DNA of 64,000 nt from Nyssa sinensis (lineage: Eukaryota > Streptophyta > Magnoliopsida > Cornales > Nyssaceae), in NCBI GenBank assembly GCA_008638375.1, contig CM018050.1:31362220-31426219 (forward strand), in the 5' to 3' direction. Under the pieces are notes generated by a model. It was not told the DNA's origin, searched no databases, and worked only from the letters and a program-made list of their open reading frames with translations. The first letter of the stretch is position 1, and every line of letters starts with the position of its first letter. Position numbers and translations under genes: made by a program. This document shows, piece after piece, positions 11,565 through 23,512 of the stretch.

Positions 11565-14353
11565 TGTCACGCCCTGAATTTCTACGAACCCGGGGGTAAG
11601 TGTAACGAAATTAAAAGAAAATAAAATAAAGGAACAAAAGGCAATCACATGCATTTCAACATTAACTCAGTCCAGATTCTGATACAAATTCATAAGCTTT
11701 ATCCATTGCTTCACAACATATAAATTAAACATGCATAGTTCAGGGCTTATGCCCTTGTACAATATCAATACATGCCCCAAGGGCCAAAATACTTTAAGTT
11801 CTTTCTTTCACTAAAACATCACTGAATCTCATGTAGCCGGAGCGTCATCTGAAATGGTATCCCACGAATGGGTCAGCTTAACTGATGGTATAATATAATG
11901 CTAATGCAAGAAACAAAATTAAGGCGTGGCATGTGCAAGTGTACATTTATCTCTATATGTCATCCAGTGTCATCAATGCAATATATGAACAATATGTATG
12001 ACGCACCCATGCAAACTCCATGTCACACCCATGTCTCACTTTACGGACCTTCCCCGCTGGCCTACAAGTACCACAATATGTCTCGCTTCACGGTCCGGAC
12101 CTCGTTTGGCATGCGAATACCAATGGCCGATTTTGGGTTTTTCACCACAGGATCTACACCCTCATAATGTACAACACCACGTGCTCAACTCACACTATGT
12201 TCCAAGGAATCACACTATGCCAATATGCTCTGATTCCACCATGCCATGATATGATATTAATAAAGCATCTTATCCACACATGAGGCATGCTTTAGACAAC
12301 GTATTACACAACAACATTCCAATCACAAAATCCCTTCATCAAAGGTACATGCCATATATAGTCCATTTAAACACATGCCTTAAGTTACATATTTCATAAT
12401 CTCAACAATTCTCGAAGAATATAATTCACACATTATGCTGACACATGGAGTATACATATAGTCATGATCCACATCCATCACTTAACCAAACTTTTCAAAA
12501 AGATAACAAGAAACACTTAAGCATATAACCAATCAAACAGATATGTGAATCATCAAGTCAACATGGCAATTATTCCTAACTTAATCCTATTTCTTACTTA
12601 GCACAATATATCATACCTGATGGGTTGGTCTCAACCCAATAAGTCGTACTCATAGCGTAGCAAAACTAACAGTAAGGATGCAGAAGGTTAGATCATCTTT
12701 TCTTTGCCTTTCAGTGTTCCTAAAATCATGAAATATAACTCAGTCCATTTGCTACTTGAATTATGCTATTCATCAAATTTTATGTCTTTATTTTATGATT
12801 TTTTATTTTATCAAAATAAACTCCACTATTGAGTTTGGAATGTCGAAGAAAGTTGGTTTAGGCTTTCGCGGAATTTAATTTGGACATCCGAGCTAAAAAG
12901 GGTGAAACGGTCATTTTTGCACTTTTATAGTTCTTACATCCTGAGATATCTTTTCACAAATCGGACTCTACGGTTGAGTCTAGAATGGTTGAGATAATAA
13001 ATTCTCACTATTTGTTTACTTATATCGGAGTTCGTTTGACTCTATTTTAACTCAAGGGCATTTTGGTAATTTTTAATGTTATTACGGGTCTTTTATTTTT
13101 CAGGGTTTTGTCTCATGTCATGGACCTCACCATTGGTCTCAGGAGGTCCAAGATAGTCAGAATACATATATGACTTGTCTAATTTGGACTCCGGGCCATT
13201 TCGAGGTATTTAATTTAATTAATTAAATGAGATTAGGTATAATATATATATATATATATATATATTGGGGGAATAAAAGGACACGGGATTGTCCTGTCCA
13301 AGCTGGCTTGCGTTGACCCTTGCCCCCATTTGGTCACCTGTTCGATTCTCCCTAGCCATACATTCTGTGTAATCCCACCCCCCTTTTTTTTTTTTTTTTT
13401 TTTTTTCATTTTGACGATTTGGCCCAGCCTTAAAACGGCCCAATGTTTTTCCTTTTTAAATGAAACAGGCCCACTCCTTTTTAAACCAAAATAGGCCCAA
13501 CCTCAGCCCAAACCGCCCTTGCGTCCCCACGCCTTTCCGGCTACTACCAGTCATCGTCTTCGTCCATGTCGTCGGAGACTGCAGAATTTTCCTCCAGTTT
13601 TTCTCTAGTTTTTCACGTTAGTTTTTAGCCATTTTTGTACCAATTAATTTCTGAAACTCAAAAGAATAACTTGGAACATATTTTGACCCCCAAACAGCCC
13701 ATTTCTTTCCAACACCCAGGTTAGTTTTCCGGCCATGCATGCAGTTTCCGGCCACGGTGTTTTCCAAAATTTCGTACATGGTTTTCAACTGTTTCAATTT
13801 CATTTCTTTCCTAATCACTTCCTGCACTTCACTACATCAATATTTTCTTATTTAAATTAAGTTAACACATGAATCCATGAAAACCAAGCTAACACCCTAA
13901 GCCTGCAACCTAACTTTTCTAACTCATTTCTTCATTATTTCAATTGATTCTTTTTGTATTAATTCCCAAATATTATACTCCACAAGGTCCTCAATCTATA
14001 ACCAAACTATCATGCTTCGGAACAAACAGTATACATGGAAAATTCAAGAGAGAGAAATAAATGGGTTGATGATCTTTACCTCAACAATGGCATCCTCTCT
14101 CTCTCTCTTCTCTTCTGTTTCTTTTCTTCTCCACTTCTGGATATCAGAGCTCCCTTTCTCAGCCTCTCACTTGATCTCTTCCCCTCTGTTTTCCCTTTAA
14201 CCCGTGCATACACACTCAACTTATACACATACTCATACACACCAATTCACATGCAAGGTCACCTCAGCCCCTACATTTTTCCGATTTCTCTACTGTTCTA
14301 GCCACTCTTTCCCATCACAATGCAGCTTTGCATTAAATGCAAAGTTGACATTG

Positions 14354-14392
<39 letters not shown>

Positions 14393-14589
14393 CACTCATG
14401 CACACACACACACGCCAACTCATTGGCTCACACACACACACGGCTGCACACACAGTAGCTGTCATGCACTTCTCTTTTGCATATGTATATATACATACAA
14501 CTTACTATACATGCATACATACAATACATTGGATATATATATATATACACACACATGCACATGGATAGCATGCATATCATACCTGTTTA

Positions 14590-14620
<31 letters not shown>

Positions 14621-14696
14621 AATGCATATTCATATTTTTTTATTAATTAATAAAAATAAAAATAAAAATTTTACTTCAAAAATTCGAATCCTTACA
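11565..14696. mobile_element. 3.1-kb coding-free TG...CA element (probable large solo LTR)
   Basis: It begins TGTCACGCCCTGAATTTC and ends CCTTACA, with a perfect 5-bp target duplication CCCTT (11560-11564 and 14697-14701) inside the LINE RT gene. No gag or pol motif is found on either strand. It contains a motif pair around GGACTC(T/C)ACGGTTGAGTC (about 12960), a T-run at 13383-13406, and TA/CA microsatellites at 14350-14615. The same order of parts occurs in the 15210-18946 element. TG...CA ends with a 5-bp duplication indicate LTR-retrotransposon integration. Without internal coding sequence, a solo LTR or a non-autonomous element is most likely. Confidence 0.65.
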
Positions 14697-15117
14697 CCCT
14701 TATTTTGTGCGGTGCATAGGAAAGTCAAATTCATTATTTGAGATGTATTTTGCTTTGTTTTGAGGTCGTTTTAGGATTAAGGGTTAACTCGTGCAAGAAT
14801 GAGATTATTCTAGTAAGGGTGGTCGAGAGTTTAGATCTGCTGATGCAAGGTTTTGGGTGTAAGGGTGGGTCTTTGCCATCTCAATATTTGGGTATTCCTT
14901 TGGGAGCCTCTCCATCTTCTACTTCTATCTGGGATGCAGTTATAGAGCATTTTCAACACAGACTTACGGGATGGAAGAGATGCTACATTTCCAAAGGAGG
15001 CAGAATCACTTTGATATAGAGGACCTTGGAAAATCTTCCAGCGTATTACATGTCCTTGTTCCCGATACCAGTCTTGGTGAAAAAGAAGCTTAAGAAGATT
15101 CAACATGATTTCTTGTG

Positions 15118-15163
<46 letters not shown>

Positions 15164-15209
15164 TTCACCTAGTCAAATGGGAGAAATTAAAGAGACCAAA
15201 GAAGGAGGG
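14697..15209 (+). pseudogene. LINE reverse transcriptase, thumb region, continued
   Basis: The RT frame resumes after the nested element: LRVNSCKNEIILV, then LPSQYLGIPLGA, HRLTGWKRCYISKGGRITLI and [10 protein letters not shown], all standard post-catalytic blocks of plant L1 RTs. A (GA)n run at about 15118-15160 has expanded inside the FLWGG block. The piece ends at the 5-bp repeat GAGGG. Confidence 0.8.
15118..15160. repeat. (GA)n microsatellite inside LINE coding sequence
   Basis: A pure AG run of about 40 bases expanded from the codons after FLWG. Confidence 0.9.
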
Positions 15210-18200
15210 TGTCATGACCCGTAACCCGTCATGTGAGGATCAAGGGTCGGCGACCGGGGGCAGTGGCTTGCAAGTCGTCCCTTGCTAAATGATCTCAAAC
15301 ACTAATTGACTAATTATTAATTGCATGTCATGTCATTAGTTAATTTAGTATCATCATCAGAGTATAGTTGTACATGCTAAAATAAAAGTAAGTGTTTAGT
15401 TTACAAATCCTCAATACAAAAACATAGCCCAGACGTGGACACATGGGAGAACTAAGACTACATTACACTTAGTCTATTTCAATTATAGCAAAAGCATCCA
15501 TCATTACTTGCAAAAATACGATCTATGGGCTAAATAAGGCGCCTACTTGTAGGCCACGCCCTACGGTCCCTCTACAATATCCTGCCCTGAAAAAAATGAC
15601 ATATCTGGAGTGAGCTAACTTAGCTCAGTAAGTAAATTCCCTCACTCTGCCATGGGTCACGGTTAGTCCAAATAGAACGACATGAACAATAGCAAGCAAA
15701 GGATATAGTATCACAATAGCTAGTCACCAAAAGTGTGAATCACTAGAAATGACCCGTAGGTCCAAAAGGCACATCTCGAGGTAGTATTAACAAGTGATGC
15801 AAACGGTACAAAAAATCAATAATAGGGATTAACCTATACAATAGTCAGCTCCCACTATTCACAAGATAGCAATTTAAGTCCAAAGATAGGCATACACACA
15901 TAAATAACCAAAGAGTGCATCATCAGATAATCCAAAGATAGGCTTGCAAGGCGTATCAATAACCAAAGAGTGCAGTATTAGAATATGTTCAATAAACGAT
16001 ATGAGATACTAACAAAATAGATGTTATCAACAAAAGGGCCCGACTATCCTCAAAAGCACTTATTCAGGTTCATCCTTCAATTGGGTTCCTGAATAACACT
16101 AGAGCTCTTTAGCATATATCATGTCCTCTATAGACTAAATGTTGGGTATCATTCCCAATCATTGACCCGTAGGTCCAAAAGCATCTATGAATCAGATGGA
16201 CGTTGTGACAGAACACAACTCCCAACACTCATAATAATATCATGATCATCAGAATTCCATAGGAGATGTACATATATGTGGAATAACAAATTCTCAGCAG
16301 TGAGAAGCATACCCATTTTTCAATATCCATAACAAGGTATAGAAATGAACAAGTAATCACATTAGGATATTGACAATCTAATTCTCATCATATCCACAAG
16401 GTAGAACAGGCATCAAATTGTGGAAATCAATAATGTCAGGTATGTATAGAATACAAATTGGCAGCATTGAGGAAATAAAATTGTTACATGGCTAAGAATA
16501 TCACATGTTAGAGTTCGAGTTTTACTTACCTCAAAACAGTCCTTCATTCCTTTAAGAGAAAATCAAACTTCTTTCTCTTTCCCTTTTGAAGACACTATAA
16601 ATCAGGAAATATTATTTAGTTCGATATCATTCATAGACTTAATCTGATTTTATTAATGAATCTAAAGTCTTTTACTCTCATGTATCGTATTTTAAGTCTA
16701 TGAACTCATTACCCCCTCCTAGTCTCATAGTTGTACCTTCACGGTGTCCTAAAAATAGCCAATTTCATATATCAGTATTTTAAATATTTTATTTGAAAAA
16801 ACGGAGTCCACTTCGAGTCCGGAACGTCGAAAAGACTTAGGGTATGTACTCTCATAATTTTTGGGGGTCGTTTGGTATCTTCATTTGGCCTTTAGGACAT
16901 TTTTGGGATTAACCCAGTTTGTTCGTTCATATTTTTTGAGATTTAATTTCGTAATTTGGACTCCGCCATTAAGTTCAGAATGCTCAAAAATATTGGATCA
17001 CACTGTCTTTTTATTTTATTTGGACACCCAGAATAATTTGCTAAATTAAATTAATTATATATTTTATATTATATTATATATTTATTTAATCATTATTTTA
17101 AATAAAAGACACAGTGGCTCGTGTGTGGGGGTTAAAACCCTTACACGCATGAGGTCTGTGGTTCGAATCTAAGGAGCTGCAGCTCCCCTTTATTTTTTTG
17201 AATTTTGATGAGCCAAACAGCAAACAAGGGATCAATTCAGGGATTGGCTATCCCTATTCCGTTTGTGGCTATTAAATTAAGTCCCCTATCCGTGTAACCA
17301 AACAGCTCAGCTCTGTTTTAAAATTTAAAACTGACTAACCTAAACGACGTTGTCCTACTTAACCACATTTGCGACTGGGCGAGTCCCAACCCGAAAACCT
17401 GATCCGTCACTATTCATCTTCTTCGACCTTCCCCATGCGACTATTGCCCTAATTCTGCAAATGTTCAAGCTCTATTTCATGGAATTTCAAGAGCCCTTTT
17501 TCTTTGCTTTCAATTCTTATGGACTCCTAGGGCATTAGGGGTCATTTCGGCGTTGGTTTGGGGCATCAAATTGAGCTCAAAAGCTCGGTCAATCATTCAT
17601 AGAATTTTCTAAATAATTCCTAGTACATACTCATTTCAACACTAAAATGTATGAAACTTGTTCCATTGTGAGTATAGGGTCTAAATCCTCGTTCTAAATT
17701 TAGAGCTTTAAGCTCTTTTGGTGAGGCTAGGTTTCTAGGTCGCGACGTGCAACTCGAGATTCTAAGCTCATCTTTGAGCTTCATGATCGTGGACCATCGT
17801 TTTCATAACCCTCACAAGATCTAGTTTAGGTTTTAACAAGCCAAACTCAGCTCAGTTTTAGTTGATTTAGGTATGAACTTTTTGAAGGTCCATCAATGGT
17901 GGTCTTTGGATTTTCTATCTTAGATTGTGTCAACTCACTCCTATTCTCTTGTAATACATACCACAAAGTACATGCATGAAAATTTTGAGTCTTCAATGAT
18001 AAAAAAAAGTGTTATATCAGCCATGTTTTTCTAAGAGAGAAAAATCAAAATTGAGGGTTTTTTACCTTCAAACAGCAGCCCTTCCTTGTTTTCTTAGGTT
18101 TAGTTAAGCTTCTATGTTAGCCTAGGATTGCATGCTTACCATTCCTCTCTCCCTCTTCTCATTCCTTTTTCACTTTCTCTCTCTCTCTTGACACAGACAC

Positions 18201-18946
18201 AACACACAAGTATACACACACCTTTGGTTTTGGTCTTGCATGTATAATATACACACACACACACACACTAGATATATATATATATACATTGTCTCATATA
18301 TAATATGTATTTATATATATATATATATACATGCTGATGTGTTGCATGTATTGCAAGTGGGTGAAGGTGTGACCCAATGGGGTGTTGGCACCTCAATTTT
18401 GAGTAGGTTGATTTGGAACTTATTAAGCTATGTATATATATATATATATATATATATGGTGAGATATATATAACAGAAGTGTTTGTATCCTAACTGATAA
18501 TTTTTTGGGCTTTAAGTCTTCCCCCTTTTTAGTCTAGGGTTTAAACCCTTTGACCATCAATTAGGCCTTATTTTCTCTCACTTTTCCTCTTATGCCTTGT
18601 TTGTCATTTTGAGTATTGTTTGTCAAATTTTGTAAATTGTGTTTCAATTGCTTTAAAAACCTCTTGGCATTTTTGTTGGGTTTTTAATTTTTGTGTGCTT
18701 CATTTTTATGTCGTTAATTTTATTTTTTACCTATCACATCAGGTTTCATTCGTACCAATATTTGTTAGAAAATTTTGACTAAATTTGTTTTATTCACCAA
18801 TTCGCCCAATTTCACTTCGTGTACTAATTTAAATATTTACGGGTTACTAATTTCCAATCAAGATTCCTAATTAATTCATATATAAATAAATTTCATAAAA
18901 ATGGTATTAATGTAAATTACTTGCCTAATCGGGTCGGGATATTATA
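15210..18946. mobile_element. 3.7-kb coding-free TG...TA element (probable large solo LTR)
   Basis: It begins TGTCATGACCCG and ends CGGGTCGGGATATTATA, so CGGGTC near the right end mirrors GACCCG near the left. The target duplication GAGGG is exact (15205-15209 and 18947-18951). The last base pair is TA where LTRs have CA, a C-to-T change. No gag or pol is seen. It shares the order of landmarks with the 11565-14696 element: an AGCTNA...CTCAGTAAGTAA block near 15614, ACGGAGTCCACTTCGAGTCC near 16800, then TA/CA microsatellites near 18240-18460. Both therefore look like relatives of one large-LTR family. Confidence 0.65.
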
Positions 18947-19970
18947 GAGGGTGTGTTGGGGTTTAGAGACTTGAAATGTTTCAATGGTGCTCTTTTAGGA
19001 AAGTGGTTGTAGAAATTTGTTAGGGCAGAGAATCCCTTATAGAAGAGAGTTATTTCCACCAAGTACGGTTGCGAAGAGGGAAGGTGGTTTGTGAAAGATA
19101 TTAGGGAGCCTTAGGGGTGCAGTTTATGGAAAGCAATCCAGAAAGGGAGGGAGAGTTTTGGAAAGATGGTTTGCTATAAGGTGGGGAGGGGTTCGAGGGT
19201 GAAGTTTTGTGAAGATCCTTGGTGTTGTGAGGATTCTTTGAAGACGAAGTTCCCAATGCTTTATTCTATTGCCTATAATAAAGAGGCTTGGGTGGGAGAT
19301 TATGTGGATTTCTTGGGGGATAACAGAGTGTGGCGTTGTTGTTTTAGGCGGAACTTTCATGACTGGGAGTTGAAGGTTGTGCAAGAATTGATGATGTTGG
19401 TAGATCATTGCTTCTTGTATAGGGAGGAGGGGGATGTGATTATATGGAAATGAGGTAGTTTGAAGGAGTTTTCGACACGTATCTTCTACAAGTTAGTGAT
19501 GGGAAAGAAGATTGTGGCTTTTCCATGGCAGCTTATATGGAATTCCAAGATTCCAAGAAAGTGGCTTTCTTCTATTGGTCTACGACTTGGGGTGCAATTC
19601 TCACGACGGACAATCTGCAGAAGAGGGGTTTTCAAATGCCTAGTAAATGTTGTATGTGCAAGATTAACGAAGAATCGATTGATCATCTTCTTTCGCATTG
19701 TAAGGTGGCTCAGGATATTTGGGGTGTGGTGTTGTCTCTCTTTGGGTTCAGTTGGGTTATGCCGTCCTTAATCCGGGATGTTTTGTTTAATTGGAGGGGT
19801 ACCCAAGTTAGGAAAAACATTCGGCAAGGTTGGAGGATTGCTCCTCTTTGTCTTCTCTGGTGCCCATGAAGAGAGAGAAACAAGAGAATTTTTTAGGGAG
19901 AGGGATCTTCTATGTGGAAGCTTAAAGAAAATTTTTTATATGTATTTTTATTTTGGCTAAAAGAAGATAG
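18947..19970 (+). pseudogene. LINE C-terminal region with zf-RVT-type zinc-binding domain
   Basis: After the nested element the translation continues with GVGVRDLKCFNGALLGKW, then SRVKFCEDPWC, FPMLYSIA and FRRNFHDWEL. The zinc-binding part is CxxC...HLLSHC (CCMCKINEESIDHLLSHC). Frames shift several times. The C-terminal zf-RVT domain is usual in plant L1 ORF2. The 3' end lies about 150 bp further on. Confidence 0.8.
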
Positions 19971-20119
19971 GCCAATGTATCTTCATAGCTTCATGGATTT
20001 TTTGGGGGATTTAAGGCGTTAATTATTGTAGACTCTCCTTTTCTTTTGTATTCGGGTGCGCCCCCTTCGGACGCCTTGTTTATATACTTTGCTTTTACTG
20101 ATAAAAAAATAAATAAATA

Positions 20120-20131
20120 AATAACATTGTA
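20120..20131. repeat. Right target site duplication of the L1-like LINE
   Basis: AATAACATTGTA, identical to 10443-10454. Confidence 0.85.
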
Positions 20132-20267
20132 CATGCTAAAAACAAATAAAAGATTCAAGTAGTCAAAATCTAGACATATTGATATTAGGGGCAGTCCATG
20201 ATGGAGTGCTCTGAATATTAGATTTTAAATTATAGGCTTCCGCACCATAGTTACCTCAAACACAGTC

Positions 20268-20275
20268 TATAAATA
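20268..20275 (+). promoter_or_regulatory. TATA box of PR10-2
   Basis: TATAAATA, 120 bases before the ATG. Only about 135 bases of the original upstream region remain between the LINE and this box. Confidence 0.7.
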
Positions 20276-20394
20276 CCACCAAAGCTCTTCTTCATTCAAG
20301 CAACTAAACTCTAACATCTTCAGTAGCAAAGCCAAACCATCCTCCTCAATTTTTCTTAGAATCATTCTCTTGCTTTTCTTACTCCAAAGACATC

Positions 20395-20951
20395 ATGGGT
20401 GTCATCACATATGATATGGAGATCACTTCCCCAATCCCTCCAACAAAGATGTTCAAGGTCTTTGTCCTCGACTTCGACAATCTCATTCCCAAGATCCTGC
20501 CACAGGCTATTAAGAGCGTTGAAATCATTCATGGAGATGGAGGGGCTGGTACCATCAAGCTGATCACTTTTGGAGAAGGTTAGTTCCTATCATCATCATT
20601 AATTACTTCATTTAAACATCATTATGCCAAATTTTAAAATTTTCAATGTTCTATTTTCTTTTCTTGATATGTGGGTTGCCAATTCAAGAGTGTAAAGCAC
20701 TGCGTTGATGGAATTGACAGAGAAAATTTCACCTACAGTCATAGAATAATCGAAGGTGATACATTGATGGGCACACTTGAATCGAGGCATCCCCTAATGG
20801 AGGATCAATTTGCAAGAGCAGCAGCAAGTATCATACAAAAGGCGATGTCCAGATCACAGAAGACCAAATTAAGATTGGTAATGACAAGGCCACAGGAATG
20901 TTCAAGGTTGTTGAGGCCTACCTCTTGGCAAACCCTGATGCCTATAACTAA
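20395..20951 (+). pseudogene. PR10-2: PR-10 / Bet v 1-family pseudogene
   Basis: Exon 1 (20395-20578) is open and codes 61 residues with the GDGGAGT loop, then a GT donor. The acceptor before exon 2 reads GG (20673-20674) where the other copies have AG. Exon 2 (20675-20951) carries a 22-bp deletion near 20784, between two ATCG copies, which shifts the frame. The deleted part codes the SYEIKI strand. The original stop position is 20949-20951. The upstream region is also split by the LINE. A functional Bet v 1 fold could not be made. Confidence 0.92.
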
Positions 20952-22466
20952 TGCTACCAATTGTCTACACTGAGATGTGGTCTCATGATTGTGCTTTTGG
21001 GCATTTATATTTTTGCTAAAACTGCCTTTGGTTTGATTTTAATGTTCTCTTGTAATCATTTGTTGGATTTTCGTTGAAGAGACCATGTGCTACTATTTTG
21101 CTGTACTAAAAAATATAGTGATCTTATATCAATTGTTTACTTGAATCAAAGAATGAAAATTTCACTTTCAAAAATGGTTGTTCTTCTTGAAATGTCATAT
21201 TGAAAGTTTCTGTATACGTCTGGTAAACCTCTACTGAAACCAAGAACTTTCTAACTTTCACACAAACTCATGAGAGGATCACGACAGAGGAGACAAACTA
21301 AATAGGCAATGGGTTTTTTTGAGCAGGTGACTTCTGGATTGTTGACAATAATCTACAATTCATGCCATAAATTCACCTCTCTTTTGAAGACAGTAACTGT
21401 GGAAATGATTTGATTTTTGTTACAATGGCATGAGGGCCTTCTTCACAATTTCAAAATCATGGTTAGTTTAAGCTTTCAAACCTTCTGCTGGATGCAGCTA
21501 AACTTGTCTCTGTTTGCATCCTTCATCTCAGTCTAAATGGCTAAGATAGTGAAAATTCTGACAAGAATGTGGATAGTTTAGTGCATTGTTAGTCTGATGG
21601 TTATGGAATCCTTGGCATATCATAGTTTTCATTACTTATGAAAAGTTATGAAAATCTTGTTCTCCTATAGAAAACATAACCATCACTGTGAAAATCAGTA
21701 CATGTGTTCTGAAAAAGTTTCAACAATAATCTTTGTAATTATAATTTCAATATCTTCTAATTGCTCTATCGTGAAACAAAAACAAAAACAAACAAACAAA
21801 AAAATTCTAAAAAATTGAAATGTCTTCAATTTATTAGTATCTTAACATGATCTTTACAGAAAGTAGCCAGTAATTCATGAAATATACTGACTTGGTTTTT
21901 CAACTAAACACTTAATATGAGTTGATTGAATTTAAAGTCGAGTTGAAATTTTTGATTCACAAATTTTCGGTGTAAATAACATGCTTACTTTATAGCCTTT
22001 TAACGTAAAACGGTCTTTAATGACAGATCACAATACGTGTTGAGATAGTCAACGTTATGTATTTGGTACAACAATGGGAAGGGAGAAATTGAATTCATGC
22101 CAAGTGAATGAGAACTAAGCACTTATACCACTAGAATAAGACCTCAGTCCTAATTAAAGTCAATAGTCTGAACACTCCTTAGTAGACAGACTCGGCTTTC
22201 TAAACTTTATCATTTAGTTTTTCTTTTTCTTTTTTTCCAGTGTCATTTTGCCTTCTTTTTTGTATAAAAGCACTTGGGAGAGTGATTTGTTAAAAAAAAA
22301 TCATGTGCACTATGTCCTAACATAAATAGTCAATCCTAAAAATGAAAATAAAAAATAGGGACAGAATAATGTGTTGAACATAAATAGCTACCAGATTGAC
22401 ATTTTGGGTTTATTATGTCCTTTTTTTCATTTTTTGTTGATAAAACAAGTAACATAAATTTACTTT
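20952..22466. other. PR10-2 downstream flank, no gene seen
   Basis: The 3' UTR is homologous to the other copies up to about 21120. Beyond that it is AT-rich DNA with A- and T-runs and no recognised coding sequence, up to the ATGGC target site of the LTR element. Confidence 0.6.
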
Positions 22467-22471
22467 ATGGC
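22467..22471. repeat. Left target site duplication (ATGGC) of the Tat-like element
   Basis: ATGGC recurs directly after the other LTR at 29098-29102. Confidence 0.85.
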
Positions 22472-23115
22472 TGATGCTGCACTTTTTGGCTCGTAAGGAC
22501 TCTGAGCTCCACGACCTGTAGAACACTCAAAAAGGGGGATCAGAGGGCTACCGGATTGGCTCCGGCGGTAGCCGATCCGATGCTTAAGTAAATAAACTGA
22601 ATTGAAAAGACTGTAATGAAAGCCAAAGAATGAGCATGAGAGTAAAGCGTACCTTTAGGGTTTAATTTATAAGCCGTGGCTTTCCTAAGTTGATTAGGAT
22701 TTGGAGCCATGAAAGTAAGGATTTGATCATCAGAGACAGCAGTTTCCTTTTTGGACATTGTATAAAAAATAGAGATAAATATGTGTGGCAGTTTCCTTGT
22801 AAAAGACTGTTTCCTTATTCTCTGTTCGACAGCCGTTAAGGCGGTGATGAGCTCTGGAGTGTTGCTCTGGAGTTTTGTGTTCAACCCCGTAAGCTCTATT
22901 TGGATATGGATCTGCTTTGGAGGCATGTGCTCAGCCTCTTCTGATCTGTCGGTCTGCCCTGAATGGCCGAGCGCGAGCCATTCTGGCCGAGCGTGAGCTA
23001 AACTAGCCAAGCACGAGCTGAACTAGCCAAGCACGAGCTGAACTAGCCGAGCATGAGTTGGACTATAGACATACGTGTCGAGTGATGATTGGTCTTGCTC
23101 TTTTGTGGTATATCA
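22472..23115 (-). repeat. 3' LTR of the Tat-like element
   Basis: 644 bp, TGATGCTGC...TATATCA on the + strand (TG...CA in both readings). It includes a short GCCGAGC-rich tandem part (about 22970-23050) that is longer here than in the partner LTR. Confidence 0.85.
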
Positions 23116-23131
23116 GTTACTCCCCCCCAAC
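23116..23131 (-). promoter_or_regulatory. Polypurine tract
   Basis: On the minus strand TTGGGGGGGAGTAAC lies directly before the 3' LTR, the expected place for plus-strand DNA priming during reverse transcription. Confidence 0.7.
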
Positions 23132-23512
23132 GTCCTAGTTCGATATCAACGAGCAACTAGGGCTAGGTGATTTTCGAAAGTTATGCGTCCTATTTGTTCG
23201 TTTTCCAAGGCGACTGTTAGTGCTTCATTTATTGTGCAGCCGATGGTTGGGTTTTTCAAAGCCATCATTGTACTTAACCGTCATGGCGGTTCAGCTTGGT
23301 GGGCCCACACTGATACTGTGCTTTTAAATAAGGGGAGAGGTTTGAAATGACCTTTTTCCTGTCATTTTCACTGTACCAGAAGATTTTTCCGCCATTGTTG
23401 GGTTTGTGCAACCTTGAAGTTTGAAAAATACTGTTTGTCTGAGGCTCTGGTTTAGAACAAGTTCGACCAATCTTCCTTTTCTTTTCATTCTTTCTTTTTT
23501 AATTTGAGAGTA

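Larger units (their letters stand above)
10455..20119 (+). mobile_element. 5'-truncated L1-like LINE carrying two nested insertions
   Basis: Reverse-transcriptase coding runs through 10500-11564, 14697-15209 and 18947-19960 in one orientation. The pieces are separated by two elements that each made a 5-bp target duplication. Without them the LINE is about 2.8 kb: the RT domain and C-terminal zf-RVT region, but no endonuclease half. The 3' end (CTTTGCTTTTACTGATAAAAAA, then AAT repeats) is typical of plant L1 elements. A 12-bp target duplication flanks the whole. It lies between the distal and proximal upstream parts of PR10-2, so it disrupts that promoter. Confidence 0.85.

Noticed and set aside
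14204..14568. Open frames rich in His, Thr and Tyr
   Set aside because: They are translations of (CA)n and (TA)n microsatellites.
22540..23010. 156-codon minus-strand frame in the 3' LTR
   Set aside because: It lies wholly in the LTR, starts with the GCCGAGC repeat and has no domain.
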